Positions 34,837 to 46,129 of a stretch of DNA of 64,000 nucleotides are shown here, one piece after another. The position numbers and the translations under genes are program-made. The notes beneath the pieces are model-generated. The model did not search any database. It saw nothing but the letters and a program-made list of their open reading frames with translations, and was not told the DNA's origin. This DNA is from Paguma larvata (lineage: Eukaryota > Chordata > Mammalia > Carnivora > Viverridae): contig CM057825.1 of the NCBI GenBank assembly GCA_030068075.1, positions 79,065,123 through 79,129,122 on the forward strand, read 5' to 3'. Position 1 is the first letter of the stretch. The number at the start of each line of letters is the position of its first letter.

Positions 34837-36367
34837 AATAGTGTATCTTGGTAAGGATCTCTTTGGGTTTATCTTACTTGGAACTCTCCAGGGTTCCTAG
34901 ACCTGGATATCTGTTTCCTTCCCTAGATTAGAGAACTTTTCAGCCACTATTTCTTCAAATGAGTTTTCTGCCCCTTTTACTCTCTCTTCTCCTTTTAGGA
35001 CCTATATAATGTGAATGTTATTCCATTTGTTTTTTTCCATAGGTCTCTTAAGGTATTTTCATTTTTTAAAATTCCTTTTTGCTGCTCTGTCTGGGTACGT
35101 TCTATTGCTTTGTCTTCCAGCTCACTGATCTATTCCTCTGCTTTATCCCACCTACTTTTAAAACTCTCTAGTGTATTTTTCAGCTTACTTATTGTATTCT
35201 TCAGCTCTGTCTCTTCATTGAAGTTCTTACTGTGTTCATCCATTCATCTCCCTAGTTTGGTGAGCATCTTTATGACTATTATTTTGAACTCTTTATCAAG
35301 TAGATTATGTATCTTTATTTCAGTAAAGTCTTTTTCTGAAGTTTAGTCTTATTCTTTTGTTTGAAATATATTCTTCTGTCTCTTCATTTTGCCTGATTCT
35401 CTGTTTGTTTCTAAGTATTACATGAAACAAGTACCTCTCCCAAACTTGAAGGAGTGTCCTGTGTAGGTGATAAACTAGGAATCCCCGAGAATACTATCCC
35501 CCTGGTCACCAGAGCCAGGTGCTCGAGGGATGTCCCCTGTGTAGGCTGTGATGTCCACCAGCTGTGGCAGGGCTGAGGATGCAGCACAGGGGAGACGGTA
35601 CACTTGCCCAGATGGCTATGGCATCGGTACCACATGAGGGTGGGGAAGGCAATATGTTCACCTGGCTCGTTGTGGCACAGCTGTAGTACAGGAGGGTGAG
35701 GCTTGCCAAAATGGCAGTGACTGTCAAAATGGCACCCACCAATGTCAGTATCAGCAAAGTAGAATAAGACTGCAAAAAATGGCACCTACTAGCACTTCCA
35801 TCCCCAGACAGGGTCCCAACAGTTTCCTGCCCTCCAGCAGTTACTTTAAGATTAGTAATGGGTCTCTTTTACATATGGTCTACGTGCTTTTCAAACTTCT
35901 GCTTTTGTGCTGGGTCCCAGCATGAGTGAGTCTGTGTGTCATCCTCTTATGGGCAGCTTATCCATCCCCTACAGTTTTATAGTTCTCCTACAGATAATAG
36001 ATAATTCCCATTGGTTTTATGTTGTGGGGGCTGGTCTCTCCAATGCAGGACCCAAGAGTTGGGGTGCCTGATGTGGGACAAAAATCACTCATTCCTCAGG
36101 AAAAGGTTCATATTGTTGAGATCCCTCCTGGTTGTGTGCTGCTGCGCCTGGGGTGGGGTTTTGGCCAAAGCACATTTCTATCTCTCCTACCCTTCTTGAT
36201 ATTGTCTTGATATAGCTCTTTTATCCTGTGTTGTGGAGGTGCTGTCTGTCTAGTTTTGAGAACTTTTTTAGGGGAATTATTCCTATACGTAGCTATATAT
36301 TTGTTGTGTCCATGGGAAGAGGTGAGTTCATAATCTCCTTACACTGCCATCTTGAATCACCTTCAGA

Positions 36368-38276
36368 ATCCCAGTAAATGTTAAATGGGTTGGAAAGCTT
36401 TCTTAGCCTAAAAAGTATGTGCAAACGAATTTGGATAAGGAAAACAAATTAGAAAATAAGAAAAATCGCAAGTGCATTTTCTCCAACTATCATACATGTT
36501 ACACACACATAAAGAATCAAACATCTCCTAAGGCAGTTATGAAATTTGGGACTCATGACTGATCCATTCATCCCAAGAAAACATTTAGCCTTCAGAAAAG
36601 GGCATTATCTCCTGGGCCAAAAGCAGATTGTGAGCTTCATCATTTGACCTTTTCATTTGCCTTCTCCCAAGCTGCCACTTCTCCCTGAATTATAAAAAGG
36701 AAAATGAGCATCACTGGGGCTCAAGGGAAAAGACCAGAAGAGACCTGCTCTATGCCACTGATCCAGGAACTCTCCTCTCCATAGGTCCTGCCCCAAGTTA
36801 TTTACCAAATCATGAAAGCAACATCATGCAAAATAGAAATGAGGGGGTGGGGGGAGAAAATATCTGGCAGAGGCCAGGTAATCAGGTTTGGGAAGAGAGA
36901 TACGATGTGTCCACGAGGAAGGAAAACATTTCACATGTTTTCTCTAGTCTACACTGATTCTCTTTTTGCTGATACATAGGAAAAGGGCCACCAATGACAA
37001 GTACATGTGGTTCTACCCCAAGCCACAGCTGGTTGGTCCAAGCTGATATCTGTCCCAAGCTGAGCCAATCAGCTCTCTTCCCCAGGACAGTTGGTGTGGG
37101 ACCAGAGAGACCATGAGTCAGCCTATATGTGGTGGCATAAACTATCAGATGTCTACATCTCAGGAGGATTTGAAGTCATCTTTCCTATCTTATCTGCACC
37201 TGGTCTGTAGTAAGAAAAGATGAAACCAACAAGCTGAGAGATACCAAGAGATAAGGAGAGAGTATCAGATGCATTCAAGTCCCTGCTAGTGAGGCCCAGC
37301 TATAGCTCTGGTCTTCTAGCAATTTCACAGTCTGATTCTTTCTTCAGTTATTCTACACTTAATCATGTAAGAGAGGGATAGTGCAGTCCAGCACCATAAA
37401 AATTTACTCTTAATTAAGTACACAGACCCAGAGTGCAAAGGCCAGTCCTTACAGACTACAAGGAGAATAAATTAGGGGTAAGAAAAAGATCAGTTCTGCT
37501 CCACACATGAGATAATCCTTTAAAAATAAAATTTAAGTTAATTTGACTTAGGTTTTTGCTGCTTATAAACAAGAAAATCTAAGTACTTGATTAAAAAAGA
37601 AAAAAAGACATCATGCCTAAGTACCTACAAATATAATAGGGGACTTGGCCAGATGACTTGTTTGAGAAGCTAAGAGCTCCATGACATTTGGCCATCTGAG
37701 TGTGCACAAGTCCTTCACCTCACTGATACTGGAGTTCTTTAAAAACTGCCTACTCTCATACATGGATATATGTTCATACGTGTGTACATAGGTTAATGAC
37801 TATCGGGCCTTTTCTTAGCAACAGAGGTTAAAATCAATATGTCCTCTCCCTGAGTCAATGCAGTCTCAAGATAACGTGAGATTATTGTGGGGGAATAATG
37901 AAAACAATTTTGCAGCCCTCAGAAAAGTTTCGAAAGCTTACAATTTTCTAAAACTATACGCAGACTTTGAGAAAGCATATAAAATGCTAATGGGATAGGC
38001 ATCATATGTGAAAGCATATAAAAGGCTCATGTGATAATATTGATTAGAAAACCAGGTCTCATGCCAGCAATTATAACTGACACCTGAAGGCAGATTTAAT
38101 TCCTATCGTATCAATGTAAACAATGCACCTGAGCAAAAGGCCATCTTCCTGAAAACTATGATGGTATTAACAAGTTTTAATATTTAGATATTGAACACTG
38201 AGATTCACGCTAGTTCTCTTGGTCATATCCAGGTAGATTCTTCTACCGGCCTGAAATATTAACAACATCTTAAATT
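36368..38276. other. Non-coding, no gene recognised
   Basis: Mostly unique DNA. The part at about 36950-37150 ('gctgagccaatcagctctct', 'gccacagctggttggtccaa') resembles an old interspersed repeat that I cannot name. A short direct repeat lies at 37971-38036, listed separately. Confidence 0.45.
37971..38036. repeat. Spaced direct repeat, about 27 bp
   Basis: gaaagcatataaaatgct (37971 on) recurs as gaaagcatataaaaggct (38010 on), followed in both by a 'tg-gata' ending. The two copies start 39 bp apart and differ at about four positions. It is probably a small local duplication. Confidence 0.75.
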
Positions 38277-38511
38277 GGGGGGCCTGGGTGGCTCAGTCGG
38301 TTGAGCGTCTGACTTCACCTCAGGTCATGATGTCGCTCATGGGTTCGGGCCCTGCATCAGGCTCTGTGCAGACAGCTCAGAGCCTGGAGCCTGCTTCGGA
38401 TTCTGTGTCTCCCTCTCTCTCTGCCCTTCCCCTGCTCATGCTCTGTCTCTCTCTCTCTCTCTCAAAATAAATAAATGAAAAAAATTAAAAATAAATAAAT
38501 AAATAAATAAA
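38277..38511 (+). mobile_element. Felid CAN SINE with expanded AAAT tail
   Basis: A complete copy, flanked by aacatcttaaatt before and aacatctaaatt after. Its A-tail has grown into AAAT repeats (about 38464-38510). The 60-codon frame inside is SINE sequence. Confidence 0.94.
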
Positions 38512-38523
38512 AACATCTAAATT

Positions 38524-39341
38524 GACCTTCAGTATAACTTTGTAAAGATTAAGCCATTTACCAGGAATGTTTTGTCCCACAAGGAAAAATACATAATTAA
38601 TTTCACATAAAAGATTTTAAAATAAATTTTAAGATAAAATATAAAATTTTATATACTATTTTAAAATAAAATATTAATTAATTGTAGGTACCTTTTATTT
38701 AAATAAATTCTAGTTCACCTCAGTGTCTCAAAGGCCACTTCATAACACAAGTAGGTGCCTACATGTCCATGGTTCCTCAAGTCTTCCAAATGCCTAATTC
38801 TTAGGGCTCAAGAGCTCCCATGGCAAACGAATCTGCACATTGTGAGTAAATGGAAGAGGCACAAATTTCAGCGGGGCCTGCCATTTTATTAAGCAATACG
38901 TCAAAGTTAGTGTCTTCTCCAGATTTGGCAGATCATTAATATTCCTGAACCTCTGTTCAGACTTGAAGCAGATTGGCTTTTTCATACAATGAAAGGTTGA
39001 CTTCTCTCCCGGCCTCCTTATACACCACAAAGTGGAGGGAGAAGGCGAGCACACACAAAGACATGAAGTTGAGGGAATCATTTCCTGTGTTTCCCAACAA
39101 CGTACATGCACTCCTTAATACAAACTGGACAAGGGTAAGCTGTAAGCCCACCAGTCTCTTGCTCCTCCAGGTGCTCTAGTTTTAGTGGCCCTGTCTTTTT
39201 CTCTTAAAATGCTATAGAGAAGTTAGCTAAGGTACCTGAGAACCAGGAGCCACCCTCCACAGCCACCATGATCACCGCTCCTGCCTCTTACCTGCCCTAA
39301 GCCCCTGTGCAGCCCATCCATAGAAATGCTGCACAAAGTGT

Positions 39342-39374
<33 letters not shown>

Positions 39375-39779
39375 GAGGGGTTTGGAGAGTGGAGGACAGG
39401 GAGGAAAGAAGCTTGAGATCTTCTGTTTGTATCATTCTGATACCAGCCCCTATCCCTAGTTGTAACTTTTCATGCCAGACATCAGGATAGAATTCCTTTG
39501 AAAACCAGCAAAATATACCCCTAAGGTGTGCTTGGTTTTCTGAGCAAAGCTTCAGCCCCCAGCATGGAAGGCAGAACCACCATGTCTGGTTCCTCATTAA
39601 GCAGAGATCATTATCACGGCCCCACTGCTTTCACCGTCATCTGACTGATGCCAGAAAGTTTTGATTTACAAGCAGGAGAGTCAGAGAAAAGAGGCTTGAA
39701 AAGGTTTCTTTTCTTTCTAATGAGCATATTTAGGTTGTTATGAGTCAAGTTCAAAATTCAAGTCACATATGAACAATTT
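38524..39779. other. Non-coding, AT-rich then unique
   Basis: 38600-38705 is AT-rich low-complexity DNA with many ATTTTA/TAAAAT words. Overlapping frames up to 124 codons occur on both strands at 38794-39597. The longest of them runs through the TG microsatellite (a THTHTH tract), so I read them as chance. Confidence 0.5.
39344..39374. repeat. (GT)n microsatellite
   Basis: About 15 GT units follow 'gtgtgcac'. The tract is likely length-polymorphic and can adopt Z-DNA. Confidence 0.95.
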
Positions 39780-40260
39780 TTATAGGAGGAGGAGTAACCT
39801 GATGTTCAAATTCATTTGCCTCTCATTTTGAAGTAATTCATCTTTAAAATTTCTGTGAAAATTCTACAGAGTTGCCCAGAAAACGGCACCAACCATCTGT
39901 AAGTAAAAACAAAAGCTCTCTATAGTATATATCACAGGTTCAAAGCACTTTGGCATCGGCAGATTGAACACGTTATTAAAAGAATTTAACTGCAAGAAGA
40001 GCTACCATAATTACACAGCAGCTGGTCTAATGTTGACAAAACAACTTTTAAAGGCTTTCAGAAGCCTTAAAGGCTAATCAATTAAAAAGGCATGAATAGT
40101 AATGTGCATCCTCCCCTTAGCACTGCGAGCTGCGTTTCCCACAAATACAGTGAGGTTTTCATCTTGGAACGATCATTTCTTATGTCCTACAATTAAGCTG
40201 AACACGTGAATAAATTCTAAGTTGTGTCTAGGTGAGACCATTATACTTAAAATAAAATAA
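39780..40260. other. Candidate conserved non-coding element
   Basis: No repeat relic is visible over nearly 500 bp. The texture is like that of vertebrate enhancers: 'ctaccataattacacagcag', 'gtctaatgttgacaaaacaa', 'aggctaatcaattaaaaagg'. TAATTA-type homeodomain cores and a GTTGACAAA-like site occur close together. Inference only. Confidence 0.3.
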
Positions 40261-40719
40261 CTCCATAAAACTCAATTATAAACATTGAACTTAATGAGCA
40301 TTTCCATACTAGCAAAGTTATTATCAAAATGCCAACAGCTCATGCCAGAATTTGTGCTTACTTTACCAAAAGCACGCACAGAAGTGTTTCAGATTGTTGT
40401 CTACACTGGCCAAGGATACTCTGGAGGCATGAAGAACAAAGGAATGGACGGATGGATGAATGTTGGAATGAGTCTGTACTCGGCATCCAAGGAACACTGA
40501 TGTAATCCCCTTGAGATGGGCCCAGGGGTCACGTTGTACGGCCTCCTCTGCCAGGGCCAGCCAGTTTCCTTCAAGGTCCAACTGGAAGTCAATCTCTCAC
40601 GGGCATCTTTTACACACTTCCCACAGGCTTGTTTCTTTACCAAATCCCTCACCTTCAGAGAATTAGAAAGGATTTTATATATCACTGGATCCGATCCTTT
40701 TTAGGGCCCAGCTAACTTT
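40261..40719. other. Non-coding spacer
   Basis: Unique DNA. A short GGAT-type tract lies at 40440-40460. Frames on both strands (40285-40704) overlap and lack motifs. Confidence 0.4.
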
Positions 40720-40915
40720 TTTTAGAGAAGGTTAGATAGTAAATAATTCAGGCTTGGTGAGCCATAGGATATCATCACAGCACTCACCAACACCGTGGTA
40801 GCACGAAAGCAGCCTCCACGAGATTTCAACAAACGGGCATGGCCAGGTTCTGATAAAACTAGTTACAAGGGAAAGCAGGAAGCCAGATTTGGCCCACGGT
40901 CGGTAATTCTCTGCC
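40720..40915 (-). mobile_element. Ancient MER-type repeat (probable non-autonomous DNA transposon)
   Basis: 'agatagtaaataattcaggc', 'gtggtagcacgaaagcagcc', 'caacaaacgggcatggccag' and 'agccagatttggcccacgg' follow in order a common old mammalian repeat whose other strand reads '...ggcccgcgggccaaatc...' and '...ctgtggctgctttcg...'. I recognise the pattern but do not assign the library name or orientation firmly. The 128-codon plus frame starting here is not supported as a gene. Confidence 0.6.
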
Positions 40916-42365
40916 CCGTGCTGTACCAACATGTCTCCTCGTTCCCACTCAGGGTCCAGAGAGCCTCTTTTGGAACATCTCCGGTGAAGAAGGTGACTCC
41001 CCTCAAAGCGGCCTCTCACTTTCGAAGCTTCCCTCCTATCGACTGCGTTGAGTCTCTCCGCAACGTGCAAGCGCTGTCACGTCTTCATCTTCCGTGCACC
41101 CTCTTCCGTGCGTCCTCTCCGAAATCATTCTCCTGCCCCCGTGTGCTCTGCACGAGAGGCCTTCAAAAATCCTTTCTTTAATTAAAGCAAATACCACCAG
41201 TGTTGCTTCTAGAGCCCCAGAGAATAAGCCGAATACATCTTCCACCTGACAGCCCTTTATGGACTTGAAGACAACTGTGGGGTACGGCATTTTCGGTCGG
41301 CACGCTCATCTGGGATCTATCTCACAGCGTATTTTATTGTTAGTTTTCTTCTCCCATGTACACATTTTTTTCCTCCTCATTTAGATGGCAAGCGAAGCAT
41401 GGTCCCTGGCACATAAGCTCCATTTAGTTTTACGAGAGAGAGTGGCAGGCTGACCACAGAAATACCAATCAACAAATCTTTTTAAACACCTTTCTCCGCA
41501 AATTCAACGGAGACAGCTTCTGCTCCAGGAGGTGGACAGGTCACCACGGTCGCGGGGAGACGGCGAGGGTGTCAAACATCTTCAGATGTAAAAACTGATC
41601 CTCGAGAGGCAAAAAGGCCTCCTTTCTCTGTTCTGTCTTCTACCACCCGCCGGGAGCCTGGAGTAAAATTTCAACGTGGCACACTACAGAACACCAACGT
41701 TCCAGCTGAGAATTCTGAGGCTGAGCCCGCTGTCCGTGCTGGTGGCACACCTTCCAGAGACCCGACTTCGTCATTTCTATACCCCGTGCTATTTATCCCT
41801 CTCCTTAATAACTGTTGCCCCAGAGCAATATGCACACTCTTGCTATTTATCTGAAAGCACACAGTAGGCCTTCTGTAATGCACTCTCAAATGCAAAAAAA
41901 AAAATTAATAAAAATCTCGAGTGCCCCTTGTAAACTAGCACTCTTCCTCAGGGTAAGAAATTGGGTCCCTCACAGAATTTTTCAAGGCACTGGGAAAATG
42001 AGTTTCTCACAATGTTACCTCTAAACTCTCCTCCCCAGGCTAATTCTCTTTCACAATTGGTAGAAAAATACTCAAACAGGCTATGTTTTAAAATCTTAGT
42101 GAGAAAAGAGTCTTTCAGGCCATCACAAATACTTCATCTCATTTAATGTCACTCTACCTTTTTAGGTTCCTTCTCCCCACTCCTGTGAAGGACAGGAAGG
42201 AGATATCTCACAAAGTCCTGTACTATATGCACTCTTTAGCAGTGAGCCCAGGTACAGAATCCCTGTGTGAAAGCCCTGCTTGTGGACACTCATGGAGGGG
42301 TAGAGACGCCCCAGCAAGGGGAGCCTAGACACCCCCCGTTCTATCCTCCAGAAAACCCAGGACAA
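40916..42365. other. Non-coding, no gene recognised
   Basis: GC-richer than its surroundings, with scattered CpGs (40960-41110, 41490-41760), but no island. Frames of 60-128 codons on both strands overlap freely. I find no domain, consistent splice sites or start context, so no gene is called. Confidence 0.45.
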
Positions 42366-42585
42366 ACCATCAACTCTACTGTATTGGACGGTGGACGTCA
42401 GTCACTTATGGTCACTTAAATTTGAGTTCAATACAATTTAAAGTCTAGTACCTCAACTGCACCAGCCACATTTCAAGGACTCAGTAGCCACATGTTGGCC
42501 AGCACAGTTGTAGAATATTTGTCACCATAGAAGAGACTAGAAAGTTCTACTAGACAGTGCTAGTGGGCCCAGGGGGCCTCTCAGT
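42366..42585 (+). mobile_element. Ancient MER-type repeat
   Basis: 'actgtattggacggtggacg', 'aatttgagttcaatacaatt', 'gtagccacatgttggccagc', 'atagaagagactagaaagtt' and 'ctactagacagtgctagtgg' are characteristic of an old mammalian DNA-transposon-like repeat with 'agccacatgtggctagtggc' text. Orientation is tentative and the family name is not assigned. Confidence 0.5.
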
Positions 42586-43602
42586 GATGGCTACTCTCCA
42601 ATTTATCAGTGATAAACTGTCAAGACCAACTGAACCTGTACTCCGGACCTTCTTGAAACCCAAAGAAAAAAATAGGGCATGGAAATGTCACACCTGGTTA
42701 TGCCAAACAATCAACACCACACTGTTTTAAATAAAGTGGAAAAAAAAGAAATCCTTAATTTGCTCTTATCTGAGGGAGTTCTGCCAAAGTCTTCAGCCTT
42801 TGCAACTCCATGAGAAACTTTTACATAGAATAAAAAAGAAGCTGGATTCTCATCTGGATTCTAGTAAAAAAGTAGCGGGAAGAGGGAAAAAGAGGCAGAC
42901 TTTCTCTATTTTTCTGAACGCAGCATCCTTTGTATTATTTTATGAAGTTCATTTTTGCTTTAATTGTCATTTTGCATGAAAAAAGAATGGGGCTTGTTGC
43001 CTTTATGAAGTAGGACTCCCAAGTTCTAAGGAAAGCATTAAAGTACTTCTGTGCCAGGAAGTAAAGCTGTTCGATAATCTGCCTCCAGATAGCACACCAT
43101 ATAACTTCTTTTTTTCAGGTTACGGGAATCGCCACCTCTCTAAAATCTAAGAACAAGAGAAAGTTGCTAATAAATTTTAAATTTCCCACGTAGTTACTTT
43201 GGAGAATGTAAAATTATGAGAGTAACTAAATTCAAATTCCAGGCTGCTTTCTGAAAGATGAGATGACCCCCTGATAGTCTATAAAGTCTGTGGAACATCT
43301 GTTTTGATAACATATGTACTTAAAATTCCCCACATGTCAGTTTCAAGTTACTACAAAATATAAGGCAGCACCAGCTGCAAGGATAAGGAGGAAAAGCTGT
43401 TAGCAAAGTGCCAGGAAATGTTCAAGATTTTAATGAGACCAAGTCTCTTTACCATTTGTATATCATGATCCTAGGAAACAGACCAAATAGAGACTAGAAA
43501 TCCTACCCCTTCCACTTGTGAGAAAATTCCACCACGATCTTGCTGTATTTTCCCTTACTACCTTCCTAGTAAGGAACTATGGTATGTTTAATTCTGGTAA
43601 CT
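42586..43602. other. Non-coding, no gene recognised
   Basis: Repeat-poor AT-rich DNA with no open frame above 60 codons on either strand. Parts of 42940-43440 have the even texture of slowly evolving non-coding DNA, but I cannot judge conservation here. Confidence 0.4.
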
Positions 43603-44070
43603 CTTTTTTTAACTGAAGTATAATCGACACACAATGTTACATTAGTTTCAGGTACACAACACAATGTTTATGCACACAAGGTTTATAGGTTACGGCTATG
43701 CTCACCACAAGTACGGTTACCATCTGTCACCATGTGACGCTGTTACTGTAACACCATTGACGACTGCTGTACCTTTCATCCCGGTGACTTAGTCATTCCC
43801 TGACTGGACATCTGTACCTCCCACTCTCATTTTCCCATCGTGCCCATCTTCCCAGCCCTCCTCCTCCCTTCAGCAACCACGAGTTGTTCTATGTGTTTAT
43901 GGGTCTGTTTTTGCTTTGTTGATTTTTTAGATTATACATTTGTAAGTGAAATCATATGGTATTTGTCTTTCTTGGTCTGACTTATTTCACTTTGCATAAT
44001 ACCATCTAGGTCCATCCATCTCCTTGCAAATGGCAAGATCTCATTATTTTTTATGGCTGAGTAATATTCC

Positions 44071-44107
<37 letters not shown>

Positions 44108-44481
44108 TCTATTATATAATATATATAACATATATCACATCTTCTTTATCCATTCATCTATTGATGGACACTTGGGCTGCCTTCATATCTTGGCTATTAT
44201 AAATAATGCTACAATAAATAGAGGGGTGCAGATATCTTTTCGAATTACTATTTTCATTTTCTTTAGGTAAATACTCAGTGGAATTACTATATCATGTGGT
44301 ATTTCTATTTTTTTTTTATTTTGTGGGAAACCTTGACACTGTTTCCCACAGTTTTGTGCCAATTTACATTCCCACTAACAATGCATGAGGATTTTTTCTT
44401 CATATCCTCGCCAACATTCATCGTCTTTTTGATACTAGCCATTGTGACTGGTGTGAGGTAAAACCTCACTGGGGTTTTGAC
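43603..44481 (-). mobile_element. LINE-1 3' end (L1M-type), minus strand, 5'-truncated
   Basis: 'actgaagtataatcgacaca', 'caacgagttgttctatgtgt'-like text, 'ttatggctgagtaatattcc', 'catctattgatggacacttg', 'caatttacattcccactaac' and 'gtgactggtgtgaggtaaaa' are the antisense of L1 3' UTR and the end of ORF2. It is truncated at 44481, where an L2 begins, and interrupted by a CA microsatellite. Confidence 0.88.
44074..44105. repeat. (CA)n microsatellite
   Basis: About 16 CA units inside the antisense L1, at the point where L1 3' ends often carry an AC/AT tract. An AT-rich 'tatataatatatataaca' patch follows. Confidence 0.95.
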
Positions 44482-44489
44482 TTACTAAT

Positions 44490-45870
44490 TGTGGTACCTT
44501 CGACCAAAATGGTCTCCCCTCATTATCTGTACTTCTCCAAATATTACGCATCTACACAGACCAGTTTAATTCTCACACTTTCATTGAAAGTGGCTTCATC
44601 TCTTCCAGCCTGCGAATTCCCACTTCTTCTGTACCTACAGCAAATAATAAAGCACCATACAACTGCAACTTAAATGTCCTTCTGCTCGGACGCCCTGATC
44701 TAATCTCCTCATGTTTGTGGATCTGCTCCCATTTCATGGCTTTTACAGACATTGTGAAGCTCCCAAAGTTACCTTCCCCGGAACTCACATCCATATTCCC
44801 ACCCATCTACTCCGTATCTCACCAGGAAGCCTAATAAGCATCTCAAACGTAAGGTGTCCAAAGTTTATCTGATCCTTCTCCAAATCTGCTCTTCCTCAGT
44901 CTCCCCATCTCAGCCAACGACAGCCCTCCCCTTCCAGTTTATCAGCCACCTTTGACTCTGCTCTCTCACTCAAGCCCTGCATCCTGACCTCAGTATACCC
45001 TACCTCCTGCACACTCTTTCCAAATAGATAAAGCATGCCCTTTTTCATCACCTCCACTGCAACCACATGGATGTAAGCCAACATCATCTGGATTATTGCA
45101 ACATCCTCCTTCCAACCTTGTTCCCCCTTCTATTATTTATTCTAACAGTGGCCAGTAGTCTTTTAAATCACACAATTAATCAGGTCATTCTTTAGTGCAA
45201 ATTCTTCCAATGTCTTAACTAACTCAATAAAGAAAGAGGAAAGGAAGGAAGGAAGGAAGGAAGGAAGGAAGGAAGGAAGGAAGGAAGGAAGGAAGGAAAA
45301 AAGGAAGGAAGGAAGGAAGGAAGGAAGGGAGGAAAAAGGGAAGGAGGGAGGGAGACCTTTACAATAACCTCTAAAACTCTGCATTATGGACGGCCTGCTT
45401 CTTATGTTTTGGAACTTTTACCACTCTCCCTCTGGCTTACTTCACTCCTAGCACCAGGCTTCCTGCTGTTCGGAGAGTGAGGCATGATGCTACTGCAGCA
45501 CCTTTGCATTTCCGTCTGGAGACTCTTCCTGCAGCAGTCCCCAAGGCCCTCTCCCTTAGCTGGCCCAGGTGCTCATGTGAAACCTCCACCATGAGGTCTC
45601 CTATGACCACCATATTTAAAGTTGCCAACTGTCAAATGCCTCCTGTCCCCCTCAGACATTCCCTCTTTCCCTCTCTACTTTCTCCATAGCACTTAGGACC
45701 ATCTAACATACTGCATATTTTCTTATTTATGACCCCCTGATAGAATGTAAGCTCTATGAGGACAGGCATTTATGTGAGCCCTATTCACTGCTTCATCCCC
45801 AGAGACTGTTTCTTTCACTACTGTGTTTTCACCTTTGACTAAGATCGGCACAAGTTGATCCTCAAATATT
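44490..45870 (+). mobile_element. L2 LINE fragment, about 1.3 kb
   Basis: The sense strand follows L2: 'aagcctaataagcatctcaa', 'tctgctcttcctcagtctcc', 'catcatctggattattgcaa', 'cagtggccagtagtctttta', 'gcacctttgcatttccgtct', 'gtaagctctatgaggacagg' and 'gatcctcaaatatttaa' at the 3' end. A GGAA microsatellite has grown in the middle. Several frames on both strands are its shadows. Old and dead. Confidence 0.75.
45238..45354. repeat. (GGAA)n microsatellite, about 115 bp
   Basis: Over 20 tandem GGAA units, broken by an 'aaaaa' interruption near 45298 and a degraded GGGA/GGGAG end. GGAA is the ETS-factor core. The minus strand gives a repetitive FLPS frame of no coding meaning. Confidence 0.95.
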
Positions 45871-46129
45871 TAAAGAGAAAGACAGAGAGAAGCCAGGTCC
45901 AAGTTCCATGAGGACAGTTGCCATGTCTTACCCTTCTTTTTATATCCCTGGCTAGGGCCCAGAAAAAAAGTACTTGTTGCCTGATTATTGCTATGTTTAC
46001 ATTGGCAAATGGAAAATATTAGGTCACTCAAATGGTTGGACACATTAACTGTAGACAGTGGTGATGCAGTATTAAAAGACATAACTATTTTTTAAAAGAT
46101 TTCAAAGCTATTTAAACTTAAGCTCATAA
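45871..46129. other. Non-coding spacer
   Basis: Unique DNA. A 70-codon minus frame (45870-46082) has no motif. Confidence 0.4.

Larger units (their letters stand above)
28644..36367 (-). mobile_element. Near full-length ancient LINE-1, dead, with six SINE insertions
   Basis: Reading the minus strand from 36367 down, the order is: a 5' UTR starting 'caagatggcagtgtaagg'-like, an ORF1-like coiled-coil region (about 35.3-34.9 kb), an inter-ORF part, the ORF2 endonuclease region (about 33.6-32.0 kb), reverse transcriptase and C-terminal region (about 31.5-29.2 kb), and an L1M-type 3' UTR to 28644. Without the SINEs it is about 6.4 kb, so essentially full length. Both ORFs are broken by many stops and indels. 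Flanks atcccggtgaattttt (28628 on) and atcccagtaaatgtta (36368 on) look like a decayed target duplication of about 16 bp. It was a self-copying element and is now inert. Confidence 0.88.

Noticed and set aside
35411..35785. 124-codon minus-strand frame
   Set aside because: It lies in the 5' UTR of the ancient L1, upstream of ORF1, so it is not an independent gene.
28644..36367. The long antisense L1 as an active element or a novel gene cluster
   Set aside because: Multiple stops, frameshifts, six SINE insertions and a diverged RT motif show that it is dead.
39223..39597. 124-codon minus-strand frame
   Set aside because: It passes through the GT microsatellite (Thr-His repeats), and no family or splice signal supports it.
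40795..41181. 128-codon plus-strand frame
   Set aside because: It begins inside an ancient MER-type repeat, and an equally long frame runs on the opposite strand. No domain.
45163..45384. 73-codon minus-strand frame rich in FLPS repeats
   Set aside because: It is the translation of the GGAA microsatellite.
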